Shown here piece after piece: positions 25,301 through 31,578 of a stretch of 31,658 bases of DNA. Numbering within the stretch: the stretch's first letter is position 1; each line of letters begins with the position of its first letter. A program made the position numbers and the translations under genes. This DNA is from a virus: the IMG/VR virus record IMGVR_UViG_3300044988_000112, positions 1 through 31,658 of that record; one strand, given 5' to 3'. Below the pieces are notes generated by a model, which worked only from the letters and a program-made list of their open reading frames with translations, was not told the origin of the DNA and did not search any database.

Positions 25301-27334
25301 AGATAAAGTTTGTGTATCAGTAGTACCAACAACAGCACCAGAAGGGCCAGCAATATTTTTCCATAAACCTGAAGCACTGTCATACTGCAACATATCATTA
25401 TCAGCTTTAAGCGTAATAAGTACATCATGCATTTCATCAAGTTCATAACCATTTTGAGGCTTAACATAAATAATACCATTACCACTATTATTTCTTGCAA
25501 CAACACCAATAAATACTAAATGTTGAGGAGCAATAGCTTTTACGTTAGTAAATTGACCAGGAGTAGAACTTAACCATAGTATATCACCTTCTGCATAAGC
25601 AGAAAGATTAATATGATAAAGATAACCTTGAGTGACTACAATACCTGTTCCATTTGAAACAATATCTGATTTAACAATACCTAAAGTTTTAGATGAAGTT
25701 GCGTCACTAGTGTTATATGCTCTTTTAACAGAAACTTTATCACCCTGTGCACCAAAGATATAAACAACGGTGCCTTTTGTAATTGTTGTTGTTTCAGCAT
25801 TAAAGACAGTAATTTCTAATTCTTCATGTTGATGTGAAATTGTTGGAACTAAGACACCTATATCTGCTTCATTTAAAATTGTAGCATCATAAGCTTGTAC
25901 AGTTACCCCAATATCCGCATCTTTAAGAATAGTAGCATCAGCTGGTTCATATACACCACTATGGTTATGCGTTGTACTTGCAAAAGCGTCTGAGTTAACA
26001 GTTAAAACACCTGTAACTGGATCAATCGTTACATTTGAACCTTTCTTAATTGCACCAAGCACTGTTGCGCTTGCAATAGGTAAATTAGTCACAGCTCCAG
26101 GAACACCTTGTATACCTTGAATACCCTGATCTCCTTGGATACCTTGAATACCTTGTTCGCCTTGTGGCCCAATTAATGAAATACCAGAAGGCCATGAGCC
26201 TGTTACTTTAGGGCCAAAGATATATTCAGTAGAAGTATTGATATAAAAGTCACCATCAACCCCTTCTGTTGTAGGGTTAACTGAACCGCTTAACACTGCA
26301 TAACCTCTTACACCTTGTAAGCCAGTATCTCCTTTTGCGCCAGTGTCACCTTTAATACCTTGAATGCCTTGTAAGCCTTGTTCCCCTTGAGGACCAATAT
26401 TGCCTTGAATACCTTGAATACCTTGAGGGCCAACAAGATTAAAAGCTAAAGCCCATCCACCAAATACTTTTGGGCCAAATAAATCATGTGTTGTTAAGTT
26501 GATGTAAAAATCACCATCAGAACCAACAGGGCTAGTAGGCTCGCCATTACCTGAAAGTATAGAATATCCTCGAAGTCCTTGCGCACCAGTAATGCCTTGG
26601 ATACCTTGAATACCTTGTTCGCCTTGTGGCCCTATTAATGAAACACCAGTTCCCCAGCCCGTAATAGTTTTTGGACCAAATAAAGTATCTGTTGTAATAT
26701 TAATATAAAAGTCATCAATACGGCCTTCACTTGTTGGATCAGTATTTCCATGTAAAATAGAAACACCAACTTCGCCTTGAAGACCTTGAATGCCCTGAAC
26801 ACCTTGAGTTCCTTGAACACCTTGAATACCTTGAGCTCCAGCTGGGCCAGTTTCACCTATTAATCCTTGAATACCCTGAGAACCAGTATCACCTTTAATA
26901 CCTTGTATACCTTGAATACCCTGAAGACCTTGATCTCCCTTCGCACCGTCAGTTCCATTTGTGCCAGATAAGCCTTGAATACCTTGAATACCCTGAAGAC
27001 CTTGAATGCCCTGATTTCCTTGTGGGCCAGTTTCACCTTGAATACCTTGAGTACCAATTGTTTCAATATAATAATTTAAATCCCAACCACTTGATATTTT
27101 AGGGCCATAAAGATAACCAGTTTCTTTATCAAGATAAAAGTCGCCAATAACTCCTTGTGTTGTAGGAGGAGTATCCCCACTTAAAACTGTATTTCCTGTT
27201 GGCCCTTGAATGCCTTGAATACCTTGGGGCCCTTGTTGGCCTTCAGAGATAATTGCAGTAACAGGAGATTCATTAATTAGGTTAGTACTATTATCTTCAT
27301 TAACTAAAGTTACACAACAAGATTCAATAGCCAT
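22334..27334 (-). CDS. Collagen-like tail fibre with S74 chaperone domain
   Basis: 1666 aa. Residues about 33-412 are Gly-X-Y collagen-like blocks (GPQGIQGIQGPTG) interrupted by four short DFY-IN/GDFYINxxT...FGPK modules. Then come TTHNHSGVYEPADATI-like linkers and a beta domain (residues about 510-640, GYLYHINLSAYAEGDILWL). Residues about 845-1270 hold eight repeats of the type DADLTAIAALSGTSGLLKK. The C-terminus has YSDERKKKNW (S1560, D1561), marking a peptidase S74 intramolecular chaperone that trims itself after trimerisation, then a coiled coil ELVALKELVKELKAKVDRLE. It should form a trimeric fibre for host attachment. ATG overlaps the previous stop (TAATG). Confidence 0.93.
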   Translation of the reverse strand: MAIESCCVTLVNEDNSTNLINESPVTAIISEGQQGPQGIQGIQGPTGNTVLSGDTPPTTQGVIGDFYLDKETGYLYGPKISSGWDLNYYIETIGTQGIQGETGPQGNQGIQGLQGIQGIQGLSGTNGTDGAKGDQGLQGIQGIQGIKGDTGSQGIQGLIGETGPAGAQGIQGVQGTQGVQGIQGLQGEVGVSILHGNTDPTSEGRIDDFYINITTDTLFGPKTITGWGTGVSLIGPQGEQGIQGIQGITGAQGLRGYSILSGNGEPTSPVGSDGDFYINLTTHDLFGPKVFGGWALAFNLVGPQGIQGIQGNIGPQGEQGLQGIQGIKGDTGAKGDTGLQGVRGYAVLSGSVNPTTEGVDGDFYINTSTEYIFGPKVTGSWPSGISLIGPQGEQGIQGIQGDQGIQGIQGVPGAVTNLPIASATVLGAIKKGSNVTIDPVTGVLTVNSDAFASTTHNHSGVYEPADATILKDADIGVTVQAYDATILNEADIGVLVPTISHQHEELEITVFNAETTTITKGTVVYIFGAQGDKVSVKRAYNTSDATSSKTLGIVKSDIVSNGTGIVVTQGYLYHINLSAYAEGDILWLSSTPGQFTNVKAIAPQHLVFIGVVARNNSGNGIIYVKPQNGYELDEMHDVLITLKADNDMLQYDSASGLWKNIAGPSGAVVGTTDTQTLSGKSFSDSVAFLDTTEAISATNAPVKMAGGVGIAKKLFVGGNAKVGGNLQIDGDFTVAGTLTTLNATDLAISDNLIYLNEGSPVSNPDIGIVGNYNNGTYGHAGVFRDATDGHWKVFHGYIPEPGVYIDTTDVSFTLSDFQANNFYGNLIGNANTVTNGVYTGDIGTSVQGYDADLAAIAALSGTSGLLKKTATNTWSLDTNVYALNSTLSDYLTITNAGTTYQSLDADLTAIAALSGTSGLLKKTAANTWALDTNTYALNSELSSYLTTATASSTYLTQTNAGTTYQPLDSDLTSIAELAGTTGFLIKTAANTWSLDTNTYALNSALSSYLTTANASSTYLTQTAAGTTYQPLDEDLTSIAGLAGTIGLLKKTAANTWSLDTNTYALSSDLSSYLTTASASSTYLTQTTAGTTYQPLDADLTSIAGLAGTSGLLKKTAANSWTLDTNTYLTSLGVGTTTQAWDADLDAIAAIAGTSGLLKKTAANTWSLDTSTYLTTTAAGTTYQPLAGDLTSIAGLAGTTGFLTKTAANTWALDTNTYVLSSALSSYLTSATAATTYQGLDADLTAIGALAGTSGFLKKTAANTWTLDTATYGTGTATSVGLSLPSIFTVTVSPVTTTGTLTATLASQTANTVFAAPNGAAGTPTFRALVAADIPTLNQNTTGSSGSCTGNAATATTATNQSGGTVAATTGSFSGVLTSPKTLVNRSSGAATGIGWYSNTYSAWTQYMSPAAATGCGPYANITAPTGTLVTSWGQRSFIENSAGYGWTFESGTANQVTPTIVAEISSVDGSARFAGNLALGGTTISGPGSAATYGAVSINGIKGGWSGINLRDSTGVNCNTIMARSSDGFGGIFNKADSNWLVQWDGSGNFTAIANVTAYSDERKKKNWRPVADNFVEKLAEVKSGIYDRIDEEITQAGVSAQSLQKLLPEVVLEGEDGFLSVAYGNAALTSAVELAKELVALKELVKELKAKVDRLEATQPRHIGA
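23519..24797 (-). repeat. Eight-fold fibre repeat
   Basis: Eight diverged copies encode a unit like PLDADLTSIAGLAGTSG, LLKKTAANTW, SLDTNTYALNS, with variable linkers (SSYLTTASASSTYLTQ, in some copies absent). Spacing is about 120-190 bases. These repeats form the shaft of the fibre, and copy number may vary by recombination. Confidence 0.85.
26095..27235 (-). repeat. Collagen-like Gly-X-Y repeats in fibre
   Basis: Dense G-I-Q/G-P-Q triplets (GIQGIQG, GPQGEQG) are interrupted by four FY-containing modules with the pattern VLSG...PT...GDFYIN...FGPK. At the DNA level the array is made of ccttgaatacctt-like repeats and is a potential site of slippage or recombination. Confidence 0.88.
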
Positions 27335-27687
27335 TATCGTGTCACCTCTAGAGTATTTTTAACTGTACCTTCTACAATACGAGTTACTTCGGTTGAAAGG
27401 TTTATAAGTTCAATATCATATACAGCTTTTGTCCATGCATAAGCAGTTGTAGCTGTATGTGAAATAAATAAATCAATTGTTCCTAATGCACCACCAAGGA
27501 TAATACCGCCATTTTCCGTAGTCAGACTTGCTAATACAGTGGCATCTGATACAGAAGATCTAATCTGCATACGGGCTGTATATCCTGTGATATCAATAGC
27601 TTTCTTACGGCTATCAGTCCATTTAAAACGATGTTTGAAAGTAGAGCCTTGGTTTACTACTAAGTTTACTTTTGGAGTATCACTCAT
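27334..27687 (-). CDS. Beta-rich fibre-associated protein
   Basis: 117 aa from the ATG at 27687 (MSDTPKVNLVVNQGSTF), which has an excellent AAAGGA ribosome site; an in-frame start ten residues upstream is less likely. Strand-rich sequence: FKHRFKWTD, IDITGYTARMQIRSS, GTIDLFISHTATTAYAW, VYDIELINLST, then RIVEGTVKNTLEVTR. This pattern resembles N-terminal domains of phage baseplate/fibre proteins of the BppU-like kind. It directly precedes and overlaps the fibre gene by one base, which suggests a fibre-attachment or connector role. Confidence 0.7.
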   Translation of the reverse strand: MSDTPKVNLVVNQGSTFKHRFKWTDSRKKAIDITGYTARMQIRSSVSDATVLASLTTENGGIILGGALGTIDLFISHTATTAYAWTKAVYDIELINLSTEVTRIVEGTVKNTLEVTR

Positions 27688-27729
27688 TTGTTTTCCTTTA
27701 AGTAAAGACCTAGCCACAAAGCTTAAGTC

Positions 27730-28146
27730 TTAATCGTTGTTATTTTCGTCTTCCATATCATCCTCTACAATAGGCTCCCAATCGTCACAAGTACGGAGAG
27801 CAGAACAAGTAATATTAAATCTAGTGCAAACTGCAGAAGGCATACCATCAATGTCAGCCCATTTAGGTGTAACAGGTAAGCCAGAAGCTTTTAATTTTCC
27901 ACCAGCACCTTTTGAAATACATTGTATATTTTCTTCACTGTTATCATAATGTTCACAATTCATACACAATCGTGTACGTGCTTCGCCATCCATTACTTGC
28001 CACTTATCAGCCTTAGCTTTCCAAAATGGATTACTAGGTTCTCGTGGATCAGCTGGGCCTAAATTAGCCAAGTTAATACATACCATGTGATTAGCAATAT
28101 TAACATTTGGATATACCGTAGGCAAGGGACACAAATCTTTAGCCAT
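27730..28146 (-). CDS. Cys-rich protein, probable metal-binding
   Basis: 138 aa with eight Cys. A CMNC pair (RLCMNCEHYDN) and a C-terminal set (AVCTRFNITCSALRTCDDWEP) resemble small zinc- or iron-sulfur-type folds; similar C-xx-C-x-YD ... C-xxx-D/N-xx-C ... C-D-x-W-E sequences occur in other phage structural clusters. It follows the large terminase gene by nine bases and has an AAGGAAA ribosome site. The C-terminus is very acidic (VEDDMEDENNND). Function is unknown; metal binding is inferred from Cys spacing. Confidence 0.7.
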   Translation of the reverse strand: MAKDLCPLPTVYPNVNIANHMVCINLANLGPADPREPSNPFWKAKADKWQVMDGEARTRLCMNCEHYDNSEENIQCISKGAGGKLKASGLPVTPKWADIDGMPSAVCTRFNITCSALRTCDDWEPIVEDDMEDENNND

Positions 28147-28155
28147 AATATTTCC

Positions 28156-29493
28156 TTAAAAATTAAAACCTCGTGAGGTTCTTTTGTTACCAACATTAAT
28201 TGGGAATAAGTACGATACAGAATAACGAATATTATCAGAGAAGTGTTCTACACCTTGAGTTTTATCGATTGTTGCTATATCAGGATTCTTGTCAGTCCAT
28301 ATAGTGCGTTCTAAAGATGTAATAGTTCCTTCACAACGAGGATGTATAAAGAGATTTACTTCTCCAGCAGCTGTCTTTAACATACGATTAACACATTGAG
28401 CACTATCTACTAACGATGGAGCCTTATTAGGTGCTCTAGTAGTTATTCCATATTGCTCTAATATTGAAAAGTCTGTAACACCGACTGCAGCTGAAGTCTT
28501 TCTAGATCTTCCTGAAGGATCTGGGTAAGCATATACCCTATGACCTTTATCAATATATTTAGCTTTAATTGTTTTAGCTAATGTATCTGTGTCAGGATGC
28601 CCTTTAAACTCATCTATGTAATGTACTTGATTTCCTCTGACAGCAAAGACTGAAGAAGCTTGTATACCAACGTTAAAGTCAATACCAATATGAACATCTT
28701 CATTTTCTGTAAAGTCTGGGATATCTGTTCGAATATGTGTAACCCTATCAAAACAATAAAACACAGAATTACCTGATTCTTTAAAGCTTGCAAGGTATTC
28801 TCTACCAAACTCTAAAGGATCAATTGTGTGTCTAATTCTTTCTATCTCATCTGGATCTAGATATGGTGATTGTGTGTAGTCATAAGCATATGAATTCCAC
28901 CTATCATCTTTCTCTTTAAAGTTAACCATATCATAGAAGTAATCATAACCCTTAGGGGTACTAATGATTAATGCTCTACCAGCACTTGGAGCACCAAAAG
29001 CTTTAGCTCGTCTAGGTGACCATCGAGTAGCAATACAAGGTTGAATAACACCTTCCCATGCTGATTGTAATCCAATACCTTTAGTCCAATCACGGACTTC
29101 ATCACATACAACAAAATACGCACCCATACCACGCATACGCTCTACTGCTTCATAAGAAAGCAATCTTAGTTCTACGTCTTTAGGAAACCATAATCTACCT
29201 AAGTCACGACTATGTTTTGTTGTGTATTGATCAAGCCCTAATTCATACATTAGCAAAGGAAAATAAATATCCGTTACTTGAGTATAAGTAGGAGCAATAA
29301 TATAGACGTTCTTATTAGGAACACCTTTTGGTAATTGTAATAATTCAAATACTGCATTAGCTGCCGCAACAGCTGCAAAGTAACTTTTACCCCATCCACG
29401 AGAAGCTACTACTGCTGAAAATCTATTCTTTTTAGTCACAAATAAATCTTCAAATACTTCTGATTGTCCTGGATGTAAGTTGATTTCACTCAT
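28156..29493 (-). CDS. terL: Terminase large subunit
   Basis: 445 aa. This motor pumps DNA into the prohead and cuts it. N-terminal ATPase: Walker A-like ASRGWGKS (K36), Walker B VVCDE (D131, E132), coupling motif IISTPKG (residues 177-183). C-terminal RNase H-like nuclease: HIGIDFNVG (D272), YIDEF (D294), YPDPSG (D325) and EHFSDNIRY (D420). Length is typical. It lies downstream of the small terminase and a small gene, all in one operon, but unusually about 9 kb from the portal gene. ATG at 29493 has AAAGAAAAT. Motifs are intact, so this is a confident call. Confidence 0.95.
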   Translation of the reverse strand: MSEINLHPGQSEVFEDLFVTKKNRFSAVVASRGWGKSYFAAVAAANAVFELLQLPKGVPNKNVYIIAPTYTQVTDIYFPLLMYELGLDQYTTKHSRDLGRLWFPKDVELRLLSYEAVERMRGMGAYFVVCDEVRDWTKGIGLQSAWEGVIQPCIATRWSPRRAKAFGAPSAGRALIISTPKGYDYFYDMVNFKEKDDRWNSYAYDYTQSPYLDPDEIERIRHTIDPLEFGREYLASFKESGNSVFYCFDRVTHIRTDIPDFTENEDVHIGIDFNVGIQASSVFAVRGNQVHYIDEFKGHPDTDTLAKTIKAKYIDKGHRVYAYPDPSGRSRKTSAAVGVTDFSILEQYGITTRAPNKAPSLVDSAQCVNRMLKTAAGEVNLFIHPRCEGTITSLERTIWTDKNPDIATIDKTQGVEHFSDNIRYSVSYLFPINVGNKRTSRGFNF

Positions 29494-29502
29494 AATTTTC
29501 TT

Positions 29503-29817
29503 TTAATGTAATAGAATTGATGCATCATAAATAATACATGGATTTATTTCTCGTTCATTCATATCAACCATTTCAATTTGAAATCTTTTGCACGCATCTT
29601 TTAAGAATTCATAACCAACTTGCTTTTTATAATCCCCAACTAACCATACAACCGTATCTAAACGATTATAACCATTTAAAGCCCCAAATTTTTCTGGAGC
29701 TAATAAATCAAAAGACAAAAGGAATTTTTCTAAAAAGAACTCATTGGCAAGATCCATACATATCTCAAAATCTGCTCCGAAAATTAAGACATCTCTTTCT
29801 TCTAAGCGAAATGCCAT
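29503..29817 (-). CDS. Unknown protein between terminase genes
   Basis: 104 aa: FRLEERDVLIFGADFEICMD, FFLEKFLLSFDLLAPEKFGA, TVVWLVGDYKKQVGYEFLKD and PCIIYDASILLH. The alternating hydrophobic strands and helices suggest a small alpha/beta fold. I do not recognise a family. It has a GAGGATAAT ribosome site that overlaps the small terminase end, and the large terminase follows. It may be an accessory packaging factor, but only context supports that. Confidence 0.65.
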   Translation of the reverse strand: MAFRLEERDVLIFGADFEICMDLANEFFLEKFLLSFDLLAPEKFGALNGYNRLDTVVWLVGDYKKQVGYEFLKDACKRFQIEMVDMNEREINPCIIYDASILLH

Positions 29818-29819
29818 AA

Positions 29820-30290
29820 TTATCCTCTTGAGGAATTTGCTTCAATCGAGTCTTCGTCATATTCATTATCTGCCATATCTACAAATTCTGCATCTTCGTA
29901 GTTTGTAGTAGGAAGGTAAGTATCACCTTTCTTAGATAAATTAATAACGACTGGTTTAATAACTTTTTCTTGAGTATCTTCTGTTTCAGGAACACGAGAA
30001 TACCCATAACGCATTAAATCATTAATTAACTTTTGCTGAGTAGCAAGTAGTTGTGCATAAGCGACCATAGAGAACTTTTCTCTTAGTGTGCCATTACTGT
30101 AATGTTTAATTTTATATAATTCTTTGTCTATATCTTTAGACAGTTTTACCATTTGCTCCATAGGATCAAAACCTAATTGAGCTAAACGTCTAATGCCATC
30201 TTTACTATATGTATTCAGTTGACCTTTCATACGGCCACCCCGATATACTGGCATTTTCTTTTCTACTACAGATTTATCATTATCTGTCAT
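29820..30290 (-). CDS. terS: Terminase small subunit (probable)
   Basis: 156 aa. The N-terminal half is basic and helical (RGGRMKGQLNTYSKDGIRRL, FDPMEQMVKLSKDIDKELY), followed by a helical segment AYAQLLATQQKLINDLMRYG, and an acidic C-terminal tail (EDAEFVDMADNEYDEDSIEA) of the kind that docks on the large subunit. Small size, first position in the operon and location two genes before terL support the small terminase role of recognising the packaging site. Sequence similarity in this family is weak, so the call depends on synteny. ATG at 30290 follows AAAGGAAAG. Confidence 0.75.
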   Translation of the reverse strand: MTDNDKSVVEKKMPVYRGGRMKGQLNTYSKDGIRRLAQLGFDPMEQMVKLSKDIDKELYKIKHYSNGTLREKFSMVAYAQLLATQQKLINDLMRYGYSRVPETEDTQEKVIKPVVINLSKKGDTYLPTTNYEDAEFVDMADNEYDEDSIEANSSRG

Positions 30291-30536
30291 AATAAATTCT
30301 TTCCTTTACAAATAGTTTTATTAACCCTATAAAATCAATCAGTTAGACCTCCCAAAATACCTCTCCAAAAACCTAGAAAAAGACTATCTAGTTTCTTAAG
30401 TTTTTAGTATAGTTTTATAATTAAATATTATTAATATTAAATAATATATTAACTATTTACTACTATTAACTTATAATTAATAATTATATTAAATATTTAT
30501 TATATTATTATTATATTAATATTATTATAATATATT

Positions 30537-30552
30537 AACTATACATATAGTT
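30537..30552. promoter_or_regulatory. 16-bp perfect inverted repeat
   Basis: AACTATA-CA-TATAGTT, with 7-bp arms. It borders the A/T-only stretch and a GC-rich patch upstream of the terminase operon. Operator, polymerase-promoter hairpin or terminase-binding site are all possible; none is proven. Confidence 0.45.
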
Positions 30553-30594
30553 GTGTATACCCTTTAGGGATATTACAGGGGGGAACAGCAAAGG

Positions 30595-30605
30595 GTTAAT
30601 TTAAC
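30595..30605. promoter_or_regulatory. Repeated TTAATTTAAC dyad
   Basis: GTTAA-T-TTAAC is a perfect 11-bp dyad. The TTAATTTAAC core with a following GGG recurs at 30706-30715, 110 bases away. Two similar sites flanking the same stretch could be binding sites for one regulator; AT richness lowers significance. Confidence 0.35.
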
Positions 30606-30744
30606 GGGCTACAAAATGATGCGGCACATCGAAAGTTGAATTGTACTTTTTGAAAGTAAATTTTTAAAATTAAATTTTTGATTTGCATTTTTTAGATTCA
30701 TATCTTTAATTTAACAGGGTTACACAAAGCCATATAGTATATAT

Positions 30745-30836
30745 AAAAAAAAAAAAAAAAAAAAAAGAAACCCCTACAAATATTCTTAAGATAACCCATA
30801 GAGGGCTAAATTAAGAATATTTGTAGGGGTTTCTTT
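30745..30836 (-). terminator. Very strong intrinsic terminator with 22-T tract
   Basis: A 23-bp perfect inverted repeat (plus 30767-30789 and 30811-30833; 26 bp counting flanking A-T pairs) surrounds a 21-base loop that can form an inner CCC/GGG stem. Read on the minus strand it is followed by 22 consecutive T residues (plus 30745-30766). It begins right after the stop of the 90-aa gene, so it ends the small-gene transcript and insulates the terminase operon. The stem is much longer than typical terminators and could also be an RNase III target. Confidence 0.95.
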
Positions 30837-30839
30837 AGT

Positions 30840-31112
30840 TTATTTTTTAACTTTTGTTGAACGAGCTCTCTCCAATAATACCCAATGTTTATTCAGGTGA
30901 CTAATAGAGTCTCCGCTATCAAGAACATATTGCACATTCTTTTGACGGATTGTTTCTAATGTGTAATTGAACTCATCTTCACTCATTAAATAAATGGAAT
31001 GATGGCGTATCATATACAAAGCCATTTCTGCACTTATTCTGATTGCTCTTAGTTCATGACGCATTAAAGCTTGTTGGGTATATAATGGAATTATAGCACG
31101 AGTCTTTTTCAT
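30840..31112 (-). CDS. Small basic helical protein, unknown
   Basis: 90 aa from the ATG at 31112 (MKKTRAIIPLYTQQALMRHE), two bases after the stop of the 33-aa gene; an in-frame TTG four codons upstream is less likely. It is helical and basic (LRAIRISAEMALYMIRHH, YTLETIRQKNVQYVL) and ends RSTKVKK. I do not recognise a family. It is the last gene before the large terminator, in a cluster of tiny genes likely expressed separately from the structural genes. Confidence 0.65.
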   Translation of the reverse strand: MKKTRAIIPLYTQQALMRHELRAIRISAEMALYMIRHHSIYLMSEDEFNYTLETIRQKNVQYVLDSGDSISHLNKHWVLLERARSTKVKK

Positions 31113-31114
31113 TA

Positions 31115-31216
31115 TTAATCCCAATCGTTACGTTTAGCTAATACTGAAAGAATAATACCGATTATAGCTATAACTGGTAAAATAAAAAGATAAATTAAGT
31201 TTGAATCAAAGTCCAT
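31115..31216 (-). CDS. 33-aa single-pass membrane peptide
   Basis: MDFDSNLIYLFILPVIAIIG followed by IILSVLAKRNDWD. One membrane helix (residues about 8-26) has an acidic N-terminus and a basic KR stop at its C-terminal end, suggesting the C-terminus is cytoplasmic. The ATG has a strong GAGGAGCAACAAA ribosome site, the same layout as the next gene upstream (GAGGAGTAATAAA). Function is unknown; small membrane peptides in phages often affect host membrane processes or superinfection. Confidence 0.7.
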   Translation of the reverse strand: MDFDSNLIYLFILPVIAIIGIILSVLAKRNDWD

Positions 31217-31246
31217 TTTGTTGCTCCTCTTGGATTAATTTAAATA

Positions 31247-31303
31247 CTATAAAAGTACAAGACATGTTAATGCTGATAATATTAGAAAAAGTTCTAATGT
31301 CAT
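31247..31303 (-). CDS. Possible 18-aa hydrophobic peptide
   Basis: MTLELFLILSALTCLVLL, starting at an ATG that overlaps the TGA of the 86-aa gene as ATGA. It is almost entirely hydrophobic. No ribosome site other than coupling is present, so this may be translated at low level or not at all. The rest of 31217-31246 holds only the ribosome site of the next gene. Confidence 0.3.
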   Translation of the reverse strand: MTLELFLILSALTCLVLL

Positions 31304-31560
31304 TTTTCAGTTACTTCAAATTTATAATCTAATTCTCGTACTTCACTCTTTCCTGCAATATAAGAAAATGCGCCTGTAGTAAGCACAACAATAAGAGAAT
31401 CTCCTCTTTCTTTTATTTCTGATAACATTTTACTATTTTTAACAAACCCTACAGGTGTTACTTTTATAATAGTAGTTCCATTATAATCTACTGGAATTCC
31501 ATAAGGTATATCTTTTATACATATTGTATCACTGCGAGTATTACTTCTATTTATTTCCAT
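31300..31560 (-). CDS. Small beta-rich protein, unknown
   Basis: 86 aa: MEINRSNTRSDTICIKDIPY, GIPVDYNGTTIIKVTPVGFV, SLIVVLTTGAFSYIAGKSEV, ending DYKFEVTEK. The pattern 'IPxGxxxxYNGxxxIKV...VVLxTGxxxYI' is like small beta-barrel-type proteins often found in phage early regions, with unknown function. A strong GAGGAGTAATAAA ribosome site precedes the ATG at 31560. It lies in the small-gene cluster upstream of the big terminator. Confidence 0.7.
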   Translation of the reverse strand: MEINRSNTRSDTICIKDIPYGIPVDYNGTTIIKVTPVGFVKNSKMLSEIKERGDSLIVVLTTGAFSYIAGKSEVRELDYKFEVTEK

Positions 31561-31578
31561 TTTATTACTCCTCTTGGG

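Larger units (their letters stand above)
30291..30839. other. 549-bp non-coding region upstream of terminase operon
   Basis: No supported gene. From low to high coordinate: a leader with a CTAGA/TCTAG hairpin near 30373-30391; an AT desert with no G from 30413-30538 and neither G nor C from 30471-30538; a 16-bp perfect dyad at 30537-30552; a GC-rich patch around 30559-30583; a dyad and its partial copy at 30595-30605 and 30706-30715; and the large terminator at 30745-30836. This is where a late promoter and the pac/cos site recognised by terminase would be expected. No consensus sigma-70 promoter pair stands out. Confidence 0.8.

Noticed and set aside
30471-30545. TATAAT-like sequences as sigma-70 -10 boxes
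   Set aside because: Many arise by chance in pure A/T DNA, and no matching TTGACA-like -35 element is found at proper spacing.
30615-30700. Possible 28-codon minus-strand frame (MNLKNANQKFNFKNLL...) in the non-coding region
   Set aside because: Weak ribosome site, low-complexity AT-driven composition and no neighbour coupling.
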